A DNA stretch of 64,000 nucleotides, taken from Hoplostethus atlanticus (lineage: Eukaryota; Chordata; Actinopteri; Trachichthyiformes; Trachichthyidae). Positions 1-12,769 of the stretch are shown here, piece after piece. The stretch is from assembly GCA_034670405.1 (NCBI GenBank), contig JAXDDX010000006.1, forward strand, positions 9,005,001-9,069,000, in the 5' to 3' direction. Position 1 is the stretch's first letter, and each line of letters opens with the position of its first letter. A model generated the notes under the pieces. The model was given only the letters and a program-made list of their open reading frames with translations, made no database searches and was not told the origin of the DNA. The position numbers and the translations under genes were made by a program.

Positions 1-560
1 GCCCAGGCCACATAAATAACAGTTTCATTTGCAAAAAAACGAACAGCTACCCTTATAAAATGATTCATAGCAAAACACTGAAATGATGGTGCTTTTTAAA
101 GGATAGTAGGAAACCATTTTTATAGACTATATCCTCTATAACCTTAGGGACATTGATGATTTCTTTCACATATATTGCATTAAGAAAATAAAAGCCTTGT
201 TTGGATTCGTTGATCAGTGCACCTGAAACGTTATTCTGTTCTACAGTGCTAATTGAATGGGTTGCATTGCAAAATCCTGTATATCCTTTTTAAAAAGCCT
301 AGTTATTACATATTATTCAATATTTATTGTTTCAAAAATAGACACGGTTATGTCCTTAACAATGTCCCTGCTTTTATTTTGTATTATTTTTCAGTAATGT
401 ACAGGCCTCAGGTGTCTTATTTTCCGCCAGCGGTGGTAATCTCGTTTTGGAGAGGAAGGAGGGAGATGCTGCCGTATTTCGGTTATTATGATCTCCCTTC
501 TAATCTTTGTTAAATGTTTTAATATGACAAGAAAGATAAAAAAGGGAAGTGGGTTGGGGG

Positions 561-603
<43 letters not shown>

Positions 604-2150
604 TCCATAATGAGAATCATGCCCTAATTCATTTCACTCAGGTAGTTAATTCAATGCAATCCACCACACTCACACACTTATCTTAAGTGGTTTTGAAGAG
701 TATACTAGATATAAAATCTCATCCCACTGACAAAATGGAAATGGAGGGACGGGAGAAAATAAAAGACAGAAGTGAGAAGTATTAGAATAACAAAAATTAA
801 AAATATTAAAGAAACAAAAAAGATAACCAGGATTTTCAATTTGAGTTTCATTTTTATCACTTGGTCCATTATTATTATTACACTTTTCTTTTTCATCCCA
901 TCCCATTATAACACTACCTTCATCATACCTTCTTTAGTTTCATGTCATCCCATCAGATACACACACAGGTACAACCTCCTTTCAATCACATGACAGATAC
1001 TCTTAAAACCATTGGGCTTTCCTGAGATAAAGTTCTGTGCTAGCCTTTCGAAACCAGAACCATTAGATATTAGATTAAAAATAGCATGCACAGCCAAGGC
1101 CATAGCTTTATACATAACCCATGAGACTGCAAACATAGGCTGTTTTCTTTTTTAACTATGGGCCGGACTGAAAAATAGGCCGCAGGCTTGTTTCTGTCAG
1201 GTCCCCACAGTGCTAATATGCTTTGATGAGTTCAGCAGCTAAACATAAAAAACTGGGGTCCAGAAAGGGAATGTGTGTTCAGCAACAGTCTGCCTTAACT
1301 CTCTTCATACATACAGTATCATATATTGGTGTGATACTCTCATCACAGCCACACACATTGACATAAACATTGCTTTCATTTCTTTCAGAGGGCCATTTTT
1401 TCTGCCCCTCTTATCTGATTTTTGTGCATTTTTCTCTCTCCTCTGTCCCCAAACGTCCCCGTCTTCCATCTTTTTTTTTTACAATATTGGTTGTTTTATT
1501 TTTGTTGACGCAGTGTTTTGTGTGGGGTCGGCATTTTCTTCCACCGCTGGCTTGCGTGGCCAACATTTTCTGCTGCTTTTTTTTTTTTCAGGCTGCACGC
1601 TCAGTTATTTTCTGATCAAAAACTGATTCATTTTCTTCACCCAGAACCCGTCGGAAAAGAACCACCGAGTCAGAGGCTTTCCAGCCGACGGTGGCCGACG
1701 GTGGCCGGCGGGAGACAGTAGTCGCGTTCACAGGTTCGACAACTCAATGAAACGAATAAAAACAGGGTGGAATGCAAAAGTACTTTCAAGGGCAGTTTTT
1801 GCCTCAAGCTTGATAAAATCTACTATGAATATATTTTATTTTCTCCCTGTTTTGCAGTTTACAGGAGACAGAAAAACACATTTTTAGGGACTTTCTATTG
1901 GATTCATCCGTCGAAATGTGGAGCCTTGTAGCTGGCGGGCACCCAAGGACTCATCGAATGTAAAAACACAGAATTTTAGCTTATAAAACGAAGAGAGTTA
2001 GATGTTCATTAGTGAAAAAGACAGACGAGTGGTTGTACAAAACCTCTCTGGACCCCAGCAGCCATTACGTTGGGCCCTCTTGGAAATATAGAGAGGAAGA
2101 GAGGCTGCTTGAATGAGCTCTTGTCACGGTAATGTGTGTGTGGGGGTGGC
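1..2150. other. Non-coding stretch with one GA microsatellite
   Basis: I see no gene here. The sequence is AT-leaning and unique-looking, apart from a (GA)n tract at about 563-601. Around 1690-1715 a GC-rich 10-mer beginning GCCGACGG is directly doubled. The open frames are short, low-complexity and carry no recognisable domain. Confidence 0.6.
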
Positions 2151-2154
2151 AGGT

Positions 2155-2344
2155 GAGCGTGTGTGTGTGTGTGTAGGCAAGTAGAGCGAGTGACAATGAG
2201 TGAAAGACAAACAGAGAGAGAGAGACATTGACAGAATCAGGGAGGGAGAGAGAGAGAGAGAGAGAGACAGCAGGGAGAGTGCAATCTTCCACTTTGTCAG
2301 AGTGCTGATGGAAGTCCCAAACCTGTCTGTCTGCCTGCCTGCGT

Positions 2345-2394
<50 letters not shown>

Positions 2395-2395
2395 C
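2155..2395. repeat. TG / GA / GT microsatellite cluster
   Basis: Three simple-repeat blocks lie close together: a short TG run near 2158-2174, GA-rich tracts at about 2213-2270, and an uninterrupted GT array at about 2347-2391. All reading frames across them are artefacts of the repeats. Confidence 0.9.
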
Positions 2396-2483
2396 CCCTA
2401 TTGTGCCTGAATAGCCAAAGAGTGTGTGTGTTTCCACCTGCCCGCCCGTCTCGACGTCTGTATCCATTTCGGTCTCCGTTGTG

Positions 2484-2561
2484 TGTTTGCGTTGTGGGTG
2501 TTGGGAGGGTGTTGTGGAGGGTGCTGGGAGGGTGCTGGGAGGGTGCTGGGCGGGTGCTGAC
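2484..2561 (+). repeat. G-rich 11-bp minisatellite
   Basis: Near-identical units of GGGTGCTGGGA type recur about six times. The run of GGG triplets separated by short loops could form a G-quadruplex on the plus strand. Neither structure nor function is shown by sequence alone. Confidence 0.75.
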
Positions 2562-2679
2562 AGTGACAGAGAAGCAGGACACTGGGTAATGGAGTTTGTA
2601 CCAGCCGAGAGTGCATCACACTGACAGATGCGAGTCCCTTCGGACACCGTGGGGGAGGAAGTGCTCATTCACTCTCATT

Positions 2680-2708
2680 GCCACCTCGTGGGAGGGCCCT
2701 GAGTACTG

Positions 2709-2747
<39 letters not shown>

Positions 2748-2904
2748 TAGGCTACACACACATACACAATCGCATTACACACGTCATGAGATGAATGGGA
2801 ATGGTGACAAATGCACATACACACACACACGCACACACGCGGTGAGAGGTTACACACACACAGTCATGGGTTACACACACGTCGTGGGAGGGCAGAGGGT
2901 AGTT

Positions 2905-2939
<35 letters not shown>

Positions 2940-3380
2940 AGGCATGCATGGGTAGATACACACAGTGATAGGTTATACACACTATTACTATTACAAATAC
3001 AGTAATGGACTACACACACATCGTGGGAGGGCAGAGAGTGGCTGCAAACACACACACACACACACCAGGCATGCACACACACTAATAGGTTACACACAAA
3101 TACACAGTACATACACAGTCATGTTATGCACACACATCATTAGAGGGTGGAGAATGACTACACACACAAGACACACACACACACAAAGGAAGACTTTCAT
3201 TATCACACACAATAACTCAATAAATAATCTCTCGCTCGCTCGTCCTCCCTCTGTTGCTCACTTTCTCTCTCTCTCTCTCACACACACAACAAACACAGGA
3301 CACACTGTCACAACACACACAAACACTCTACATAGTCACAAACACATTCACACACACACACACACACACACATATTATGG
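2680..3380. repeat. CA microsatellites nested in a longer tandem repeat
   Basis: CA arrays (about 2711-2744, 2904-2934, 3050-3064 and 3350-3372) are interspersed with a recurring non-CA segment. A CGTGGGAGGGC-like core followed by a (G/C)TACACAC junction occurs at about 2686, 2882, 3021 and, more diverged, 3137. The period is therefore roughly 120-195 bp. The long frames of alternating Thr and His here are repeat translation, not protein. Confidence 0.7.
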
Positions 3381-3399
3381 CACCAAATAGCCTGAAAAC

Positions 3400-4060
3400 A
3401 GGTACAACACAGTGACAAGAGTTAATTGAAGTTGCCCTCAGGAATACGAGGGACTGACATCGCCTGAGAGCAAAAGAAAAAGAGAGCGAGAGAGAAAGCC
3501 GAAGAGAGCGATGAAGAGGATGATCTCATGAGTTTGAATGAAGGACAAATGAACACACAGACCACATCTATTTCTTTCTATTTGTTGTAAATGAATGACT
3601 ACTATTTTTTTTATCTCCTCCTCTGTATTTCATGACCTCTTCCTCTCTTTTCCCTGTCTCCATTTCTTTCTCTCGTCTGTCTCTCTCTCACTCTGGTGTG
3701 TTTTTGATCAGCCTTTTTTTTTTCGTTCCATCACATCATTTTGCAAAAGTAGTCGTCACGTTTAGGTGTCATATTTTTTTTTTTGATCCAATTGCCAGCT
3801 CATATAGAAACATCTCCTCGCTTGATTTAAGGCCTCCAGAATCCAGTAGACGGTTTATTTTTAGAGGAGGCGGGGTTTTAAATGTGGTAATTTCTGAAGC
3901 ACTTTTTCCCTTTTTCATTTCAATCTCCCCAATTTTCTTGAAGAGCCGTATCACTAAATTAATCTTACATTTACGCTCTTATCTGGGCTCGGGGCTTAGA
4001 GCTCTTATCCAATTACAGACCTATCCAGACCGCTCAGACTGGCTACCTCGGCTTGAGGAC
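3400..4060. other. Non-coding stretch, pyrimidine-rich
   Basis: CT-rich sequence with poly-T runs. The plus-strand frame at 3632-4177 is biased by the CT/T-rich composition, matches no family I recognise and has no convincing splice context. I treat it as non-coding. Confidence 0.5.
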
Positions 4061-4650
4061 ACTATAGACGACGGGCAACAGGAGGAGGAGGAGGAGGACG
4101 TACTCGTTCTCCCGGCCTCTCTCCATCCCTCTCTCGCTTCCCTTTCTTTTAATGCACAGATGTTATCGATATTTTAAACTCACAGAGTGGAGAGAGAGCG
4201 CTAAGACAGACTGCATCTACTGAGCAAACACAACAGGGGGACACTCGTTCTCTCTGGCTCTGTTCATCGCTCTTCCCCCATCCTTTCTTTCAGTGTACAG
4301 ATATTATCTATTGTTTAGAGGGTGTGGGAGGACTGAGGACTCTCTCTCTCTGTCTTGATTGATCCATCCCTCTCTCTGTGGCTCTTCCGGTAAGACGGCG
4401 TCTTCAGAGGAATCGTTACGCCACTAAACACAACAGGAGGACAGCCCCGTTCTCCCCGTCTCTTTCAATGGGGAGGCGCTATATGCTTTATGGGGGGAGG
4501 GAGGGAGAGTCCATGTCTCAGAGAGGCTACATCGTCTGAGTAATCACAACACAGCTAAACAGCAGGACACTCATCCTCCCGGTTTATCTGTCCCCGTCTC
4601 CTCCTGCTCTTTTCATAGCAACGCAACTATGTGTTACAAATATAGAGGAG
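4060..4650. repeat. Ancient degenerate tandem repeat, four copies
   Basis: A related block recurs four times. Each copy has an AAACACAACAGG(A/G)GGACA-like core followed by TCGTTCTC(C/T)C, a CT-rich part, then in most copies a CACAGATNTTATC-like segment. Cores lie at about 4075, 4226, 4426 and 4555, so the spacing varies between about 130 and 200 bp. The copies are clearly diverged, implying old duplication. There is no coding potential. Confidence 0.6.
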
Positions 4651-5440
4651 GAAGAGCACATCCAGATGCAGCTAAGGCCGCGGTCACATCGGCTGCTTTT
4701 TTTTGAACGTGCAGTTATTTCAGTTATTGTTTCGGACACGACGCCTTTCGGAGAGCTCCTAGTTCAACATGTCTCACCTGCCGATTACGTCAACATGAAA
4801 ATAGACACGATCTAGCTCTCGGACGAGATGATAAGACTCTCCCCCCTCTGCTCTCCCTGGGAGGATGTCATGTACTCACATCCTCTTCTTCAAGCACAAG
4901 CAGAGCAACTTTCACTTTTATTTTTCATTTTATTTCAATGTTATTCTCTTTGTTATGTCAGGTTAGCTAGCTAAGGCTAAGTAGATAGCGTGTAAAATAA
5001 AGTAAGAATCCACAACTTTTCCCATGTAAAGAAATGTACATTTTGCCGATTGATACCATAAAAATGTTCATGAAAGATTTTAGATTTGCTGTTCTAAACA
5101 CCTGCTGACAGGCAGGTCTTTTCTGGAAAAACTAGGAAGTGATGTCATTTTACATTTCCGGAAGCAACAGCAGTTTATTTCCAATAAATAGAAGTGGGTA
5201 GTTGAGTAAACTCAAACTTCATCAGCAGTCTCCAAGCAAATAGAAAAGAGTACCAGGTTATAGAGTACTATCCCGGAGTCACAGTCACACTTTTACTACC
5301 ATACCTGACAGACGTGTAAAAGGGGGAGGTTATGGGAGAGAAAGACAGAGGAGGAGAGACAGCAAAGGGGGTGGGGGGGCTGTTGAGGAGTAGATTAAGG
5401 CATGGTGTTGAGGAAGAGAATGAGAGAGAAAGAGAGGATC
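4651..5440. other. Non-coding stretch, nothing recognised
   Basis: Unique-looking sequence of mixed composition with no simple repeat of note and no supported gene. Confidence 0.5.
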
Positions 5441-5441
5441 A

Positions 5442-5442
<1 letters not shown>

Positions 5443-5488
<46 letters not shown>

Positions 5489-5531
5489 ATTGATGTCTCC
5501 TCTCCCACAGGCAAGAGTGATGGCTCCCTAG

Positions 5532-5591
<60 letters not shown>
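5443..5591. repeat. (GA)n and (TC)n arrays in inverted orientation
   Basis: A pure (GA)n run of about 44 bp (5443-5486) is followed about 50 bp later by a pure (TC)n run of about 55 bp (5537-5591). On one strand the two tracts are reverse complements, so the DNA or a transcript could fold into a roughly 44-bp stem with a 50-nt loop. Confidence 0.9.
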
Positions 5592-5593
<2 letters not shown>

Positions 5594-5736
5594 GTCTCTC
5601 TCTCTCGCTCGCCCCCCTTTTCTCTTCCTTCCTCCGTCACTGCCATAGAACAGTAGGGGCAGTGAGACCAGAGGAGAAAAACAACCACACACACACACGT
5701 AAAGTATATTGTATGCACTCTGCACATGCATGTGGG

Positions 5737-5737
<1 letters not shown>

Positions 5738-5783
<46 letters not shown>

Positions 5784-5890
5784 ACAGAAGCCAATCAGAT
5801 AGCATTCACACACCAGAATGACGCTGTAGGTGCAGCCAAACACCCAATCAGAAACACAAAATGGAGGGTGGGAGACACATCTATCTTTCG

Positions 5891-5947
<57 letters not shown>

Positions 5948-6110
5948 ATAACCAGTATAGAAGCCAATTACATAGAGGCAGACATGAGACATATTCAGGA
6001 GAATGCCCTATGTGCAGCTATACAAACCCCATCACAGACACAAAATGGAGAGTGCGGCACACACACACACACACACACATGCATGGCGCGCACACACACA
6101 CACACACACA
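5738..6110. repeat. Duplicated unit of about 180 bp between CA arrays
   Basis: CA and CT arrays (5738-5780, 5887-5948, 6058-6080, 6090-6110) alternate with two diverged copies of one non-repetitive segment. AGAAGCCAAT occurs at 5786 and 5959, and CACAAAATGGAG at about 5855 and 6040, with a GTGCAGC core between them in both. The unit, including its CA array, was therefore duplicated in tandem. Confidence 0.7.
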
Positions 6111-6650
6111 GGCAGGAACAGGACCCCACCGTAATGCGATTTTGTCTCGATTAAAATGGTGGGAATTGGATCTGAGGTAAAAGGCCATGTCAGGAGAGAT
6201 CAAATGGAAGCGGCGGCACACGGTGGAAGATGAACGACTGTCCGGGAGATGGAGAGATGAGATGGAGGGGAGGGAGAGAGGAGGGATGGAGAGACGCCGG
6301 GGGAAGACAGAGAGAAATGGCAGGAGAGAGAGAGAGTGGTATGGGTATAAACCCATTATAGAGAGGGCTTCTACCCTCATATCTAACGCTCTCCCCCTCC
6401 ACCACCAAACCACAAACGTGATGATAGCGGTGACCTCCTTCTCCTCCTACTCATGTTTAAGATTTCCCCCTTGCTCTTCTTCAATTCACCTCGATTTCCC
6501 CCTCCTCCTCCTCCTCCTGCTCTGGACTTACTTCCATTTTCCCTTTTATTCTTCATCCTCCTCCTCCTCCTCCTCTTCTTCCTAGTTTGATAGAGCAGTT
6601 GCAAAGACTGGGACAAGCCTGGGTTTGCTGCTTGAAATGTGTCTTCACTT

Positions 6651-6685
<35 letters not shown>

Positions 6686-7084
6686 TTGACCTGATCCTCA
6701 GTATAACGTATCTGATGAATCCATGCAGTCTACAATAAACCGTTATGACAGCGAAGTCTGAGCTGAGCATGAAAATACCGATAACCGGCTTTATCTCACG
6801 GATGTACGACGTGTACATATACATGTGTACGCTGACCTAGAGTGCATGTGACAGTTAACATATGTACTGTCAGAAAAACACGGGCAGTACGTGCACGGCT
6901 GACACCTCCGTAATGTATCGCCTGTGCAGTGGGACACCAACACAATGAATAGTCTTAGTCGGCTCTTAGATCCATCATGGCTCCCCATACCACAATCTGC
7001 ACCTGCATTACTCACACGTGTCAAGTTTGCAGAAACTCCGAGCAGAACAATAAGTCGGGATGATTTCATCGCCTAGCGTGGTGA

Positions 7085-7121
<37 letters not shown>

Positions 7122-7404
7122 CATAGACGCCTGATTCAGCTTGGGTTGGCTGGAAAAGTTGCTAGTTATCAGCATAATAACTGAAATTATGAGTTGAAAG
7201 AACATCTCACTCAGCTGATCATATAACAGTTTAATGAGAAACATTGTTAGCTTATTTGCAGACTTCCCAGCATGCACTGCGTCTGAGCTAACTCCCCAGA
7301 AACCCTTCCTTCCTGTTGTTTGGATAAAGATTTAGGATAGAGGCTTCATGCGTGTTAAATGAATCATGAGTCTATTTCTGAGGAGGATGAAAATAACGAT
7401 GACC
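6111..7404. other. Non-coding stretch with two CA arrays
   Basis: CA arrays lie at about 6655-6683 and 7087-7120, with CTC-rich trinucleotide runs near 6505-6590. The rest is unique-looking with no supported gene. Confidence 0.5.
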
Positions 7405-7690
7405 ATGATGGTTTATTGCCAAATATGTTTTCACATACAAGGAATTTGTCTTGGTGTTTGGTGCATAACAATAAACAATAACAATAAACAATAAACATAG
7501 CAAGAGAAAAATAAAACAAAACAAGAATAAAAGCGAATACTGTAAAGGCAAAGGTCAAGAATACAATATAAAATAGAGAAATTCACACTAAAATATATGA
7601 AAAGATATAAGAAATAAGAAAAATAATAATAATAACAATAGAATAAAAACAATATGTACCATATACATGTGCAAGTGTATGTGCAAATAT
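7405..7690. mobile_element. Fish interspersed repeat, A-rich tail
   Basis: The TTTATTGCCAAATATG and ACAAGGAATTTGTCTTGGTG signature, followed by GGTGCATAACAATAAACAATA and about 200 bp of A-rich simple sequence, resembles a dispersed repeat I know from many fish genomes, probably a retroposon 3' end. The family name is uncertain and no protein-coding part is present. I cannot define its target-site duplications. Confidence 0.5.
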
Positions 7691-8548
7691 GTGCGTTAAT
7701 GAATGAATGAACTCAGTGAGCTTCATCAAATTAGAAGTAATAAACCAGTTTCTAGTTAGTGCTCAGAAAGCTTGATGCTTACATGATGTGAGTAATATTT
7801 CTAGTGGTGAGGTCGTGTTTAACTTGATGATAGCGAGGTCTGCTGTAATGATCAGAGCCTCTGTCTGACGGAGAGCTCCTGTACTGCAGAGAGCTCCCTT
7901 GGGTGACTCCGGGTTGAGTAAAGTGATTCGTGATGAATCTGTTGTTAAAAGGTCAATACAAAATATCAGCTGGCCAGATTACTTGCATTGATTTGAAGCA
8001 GAATTAGTTGGAGAGCTCCACTGGTGATAAAACGCTTTCTTGAAAGGCCACCCTGACATATTTCTAAAAGTAAAACCTGAAGAAACAAGAAAGAATCCTG
8101 TCTTATTAAATCATTACATACAAAAAAACATCATTATTATTATTTGGATTTGAAATCGCTCTTTTCTCAACAAAGTCACAAAGTGCTTTAAAATTCAAGT
8201 GCAACAACAAACACATCAACAAATAATTAAGGCGAGACTTTTTCTGCTGACTCCGTCAACGCCCATGGCTCGTTAGGCCCGACTCAGCAGGATTCAGAAA
8301 TGCCAGTGGACTCCCGGCAAACAAATTTCCAATGCTACTACAGCATGAAGAGAATTTTAAAGATGCATTTTGTCTCCTGATGACTCTCGATGAAACTTTG
8401 TATTTGTTGTTTCTAGTTTTGGGAAAGACTTTTTTGTAGACTTCATTGTAGACAAATCTTTGCAGCAATAACCTGTTAATTCTGTTTTATGTGATGTTTG
8501 TTTTGTAAGTTAGAAGCATCTGGGCAAGAGGCCTTGTAGCAACTCATA
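7691..8548. other. Non-coding stretch, nothing recognised
   Basis: AT-leaning unique sequence. An ACAAAGTGCTTTA motif near 8176 is seen in several fish repeats, but it is too short to classify. Confidence 0.4.
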
Positions 8549-9450
8549 ATGTAATAACTGCCAGATAATGTAATTGCAGATTATTACATTGCAGATTATT
8601 ACTCCATAAGGGATGCAACATATTTAGATTTTTATTATTATTACAAGCTAAAGTAATTTACAAGCTTTTGCCAGAAACTATTCCAGCAGGACCGTCTGCA
8701 GTAGCCCAGGACTGACGTCTTGTTGCCACAAGACGTTGTGAGTTCATCTGATAAGAAATCAACAAACTCAACCAGACGTCTTGACTGTGGAGTGATGTGA
8801 AACAGCTGTCTGTCATCCAGAGATAACAGACCTCACAGGGCCTCCATCGGCCAATCAGAATTGAGAGTTCAAGTTAGTCCGTTGTTAGCATTAGCATTAC
8901 AGCATCAGTTAAACATTATGTTGCAACCCTTATGAAGTAATGTAATAATGTGATGGTAGCCGGTCTGCTGCTGTTGAAGGAGAACACGGGGACGTTGAGT
9001 ACAGTCACACTCTCAAAATCACGAGCCACCTCCACCCAGAAGGCTTAAAGCAGACTGAGCCCTAAATGTGGTATTAACAGCTAATGAAATAAATGTATTA
9101 ATAACCATAAATGTATTGCAAATGTATAACCAGACCAATAAAAAGGAAAATAAATAAACACAATATACCATTTTTGCACAATATGAGAGTAATAGACCAG
9201 CCAGACTAGCAGCAATCATACCTGTATACATCACACCTGTATACATCATACCTGTATATGAAGTAACCCCACCAAAAGCACCTGAGCAAACTGAGGGGAA
9301 AGAGCGCGGGTCGCCGCCAGTGACATCATCAGAAAGGTTAAATGTTGAAAAAATATACAGAAGTACTAGAGAGGGATTTTAGGTGAAATAATCCATCTTA
9401 TTTCTACACCTGCTACATGATGTTATTACATTATCTGGCAAGTTATTACA
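8549..9450. mobile_element. Possible non-autonomous DNA transposon with inverted ends
   Basis: Two arms of about 26 bp at 8549-8574 and 9424-9450 are reverse complements with a single-base indel. Both contain GCCAGATAATGTAAT beside GTAATAACT. They bracket about 850 bp with no transposase-like frame. Just inside the left arm a TTGCAGATTATTAC segment is directly repeated. Arms of this kind fit an old MITE-like element, but the outer boundaries and any target-site duplication are not clear, so an unrelated inverted repeat is possible. Confidence 0.4.
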
Positions 9451-9884
9451 TCATTATTTACTTTATTTATTTTATAGTTATTATTATAGGGGGGATGTCC
9501 TAACCGCACCCCTGCATCTACATTGGGTCTTTAGTTTCATACCGGACCTCTACGATGCCTTGAGTTGTCTAGACTGAGGTGTCAGTTCATCGTGTCCCGG
9601 CGCCACATTTGGCGTTGGTCAGAGGTGATGCTTGATCCAGGAAGTGCCACGTCCGCTGAGTCATAGCTGCCAGCGCCGCCGCCGGCTATTTTCGGACCTA
9701 AATATTGACTGAGCAAATGAAAAAAGGCCAAGCCGATGTGGTCGCCTCTCATATGAAAAGGCCCGCCAACAACCAGTAATCATCACTTCCTTCCCCCCTG
9801 CCTCCTTCATCTTCTCCTTCTCTTCCGTCCTTGATTGATCTCTGTATAGACCTCAATTCCCCTGCTGGACCAATAGACACACAC

Positions 9885-9921
<37 letters not shown>

Positions 9922-10056
9922 ATAATACATATTTTACAGCAATCAGTAAACAGCACTGCGGTCACCTCTGTGCTGCAGGCCGACATCACAACAGTCGTTC
10001 ACTCAATAACAAGTCAGCAGCATGGCGACAAATAGATTCTGATTTTCAACCCTCAA

Positions 10057-10100
<44 letters not shown>

Positions 10101-10592
10101 ATGCATTTATTCATTGGAGAGTATGTGTGAGGCAGACAGGATATGGAGAGAGAGAGGCAGAGAGAGATTGGGTATAAATCAATGCTGACCCCTGAACCAA
10201 AGAGGGATGAACTGATGAACTGATGAAATTACCCTGCTGCTGAATATTGTTTTGAATAGAGCCGACTGTGAGATGGCCTCCGGACACACATGGCTGGGCT
10301 CCCATACACTCCACACACACACACACACACACACATCCTCAGCACCACTTATGGAGGGCACTCAGGGAGGAAAATACCCAATCTCATGTGGGGAGAGAGA
10401 GAGAAAGAGAGAGAGAAAGAGAGAAAGGGGGAAACAGGGAGAGCGGGAAAAAAATGCGAGGGAGGGAACGGCAGGGATGCAGAGAAAAATTGAAAAAGGA
10501 AAATTGAGAGGGTAAGGAGGAGGTAAAAGAGAGAGGCAGCTGAAGAGGAAAGAGGCATTTTTATGAAGAAGAAAATGAAAGAGATACAAAAT

Positions 10593-10641
<49 letters not shown>

Positions 10642-11690
10642 AGAACAAACAGCAAAGAGGGTGAGATAGAGTGCAGTGGATTTGAATGGCAGTCTTTCTC
10701 CTTGTTCCTGTTTGACTGATCCTGAGCCTGCTACTGTATCGGTTTGGGACGGGGAGTCACTTAAAGTTTAGTCTCTCAAAAGACAAGAGATAGATGATGG
10801 TTAAAGTTAGCAGCCCTCCATCTCCTGTTCCGTCGTCTTCATCTCTCCCTAGAGCTCTCTCATTTTTCTCACTTTTCTTCCCCTTCCTTCCCCTCGCTCT
10901 CCCCTGTCTCTCTCCCTCTCTCTCTGATTTTTCAGACATTTATTTTCCTCCCGACTCCCCCTCCCATTGCTCTGTCTGTTTCAGTCACAGTTGTCATTTC
11001 ATTGCTGTTCTTTACGATCTTGGATCTGACATTATGAGACCACATCTCTGGGCATCCGGTTTTGGCCTGAAAATGTCCGTTACGAGTCTCCTGTGGCTCC
11101 TGTGTTTATTTTCAAGGTGCAGCCTCATTGCATTTCCTCACTGTGCCTTTCCATCTCTCATCTGTATTTGGAGCGTATTGCATCCATATTATATCCAGTT
11201 CTGATCACAATGTGAGCCTGATCACTCATCAGTTTTTAAAGCAAGAAAAATCTGAATTGGCAGCATCAGGACCCGCCACTTAAAGTGTCCTGAAGTGATG
11301 AAATGACGTCACTTTCCAGTTTCCAATCAAACACTATGTGTAATCTGAAAACAATGCGATGGATCGCTGTCACTGATGTATTCAAATCTAATTTGTGTAA
11401 TCCTGTTAAATGCAACCTGTTAGCACCCAACCCCGCTGCACTGGTGAAGATGTAATCTCTATAGCCAACATGCTTAAAGCTGCACGATGTTTATCGCAGG
11501 CGCAGCTTAGGGGGGAGCAGGGGATGCACCCCCTAGTGGCCTCGGACAAAAATGTATGTAGGTTTAAACTGAACATGCATTGTAATGTTGTACAATAATA
11601 ATAAATACAATGGGCGTAGATTTGTATTTTCAGTACAGTATTTTCACTCGCTCTGCTTTTCAGAAGGACAGTTTAGTTTTGTTAAAGGAA
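9451..11690. other. Non-coding stretch with CA, GT and GA arrays
   Basis: Microsatellites lie at about 9877-9919 (CA), 10060-10099 (GT), 10313-10335 (CA), 10385-10425 (GA-rich) and 10589-10639 (GA). No gene is supported. Region 10800-10930 is CT-rich. Confidence 0.6.
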
Positions 11691-11694
11691 AAAG

Positions 11695-12139
11695 GGCTTA
11701 TGACTGCCACGGATGATGACTTGATTCATCCTCTCCTTGGATTTAAGTCACCTGCTGACCTAAATCCAAACTGCTGTAGGGGTGTTACAGGACATACAGG
11801 AATTATTTTCAAGCCTGTAAATGCACCGTGGGGCTTTTTTCCAGTATTTGCAACAGATTTCAGCCGCCAATCTTTCACAATAAGATTACTGTAATTGTAT
11901 TGCATGTAATCCATTGCGTGTGATCCAGCCTGGGGACGTCAACAACTCGTAGCGTTGTATGGGGCCTTAAGAGAACATTTCAGAGAATCATCATCGTGTG
12001 TTTTGATACTATCATGGAAAACAATGAAGCATGTCCCCCCCCCGAGGGCCCATGGTGAGATACTATGAGAGGCTGCAGGAGGAATGCTCCCCGGAGGACG
12101 TGGAAGATGAGGGACATGCTCAGACCGCACAAGCAGAGG

Positions 12140-12190
<51 letters not shown>

Positions 12191-12293
12191 TTTCATACAT
12201 ACACACACACACATACATACACGCACCTAACACACTTGCCTGACAGGTGCCGACCATGAATGAAATCATTTCATTCCCTGACAGACAAATCCT

Positions 12294-12328
<35 letters not shown>

Positions 12329-12606
12329 TTGCATACAAAACACCCTCACACACCAAACTCACGTGTGTCTGGATGTGTTTCACACACGTATACATCCATC
12401 CTTTTCACAACTGGGAACTGTGAACACCCCCTCTTCCTCTCTCCTCTTCCTCCCTGTGTCTCTCTGGCTGGCGGGAGATAAAGTGGCGGTGACACTTTGT
12501 GTGGGTGGGATTATATTTATGTAGCGCTCAGAGGTCATCTGTTCAGAGAAAAATGTCTTATTACTGTCCGTGGATGATGACTCGATTCAGCCTCTCCTTG
12601 GATTTC
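11695..12606 (+). repeat. Diverged direct repeat pair about 860 bp apart
   Basis: A segment of about 46 bp at 11699-11744 recurs at about 12558-12604 with a handful of mismatches. Both copies contain GGATGATGACT and CTCTCCTTGGATTT. Between them lie a GT array (12141-12188) and a CA array (12297-12327). The pair could be an old local duplication or two copies of a dispersed repeat. Confidence 0.6.
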
Positions 12607-12769
12607 CTCTCTAAAGCCATCCTGTAAAACAACTGGGACTCTCTCTCTCCCGCTCTCTTTTCCCTCTTCCCCACTTTTATCTGTCTCTTTTCTCTCCTCC
12701 CTCTCTCCTCTTCTCTCCTCCTCTCCCTCTCCTTCTCCCCGTTCAGGGCTGATTTACTCAGAGGACAAA

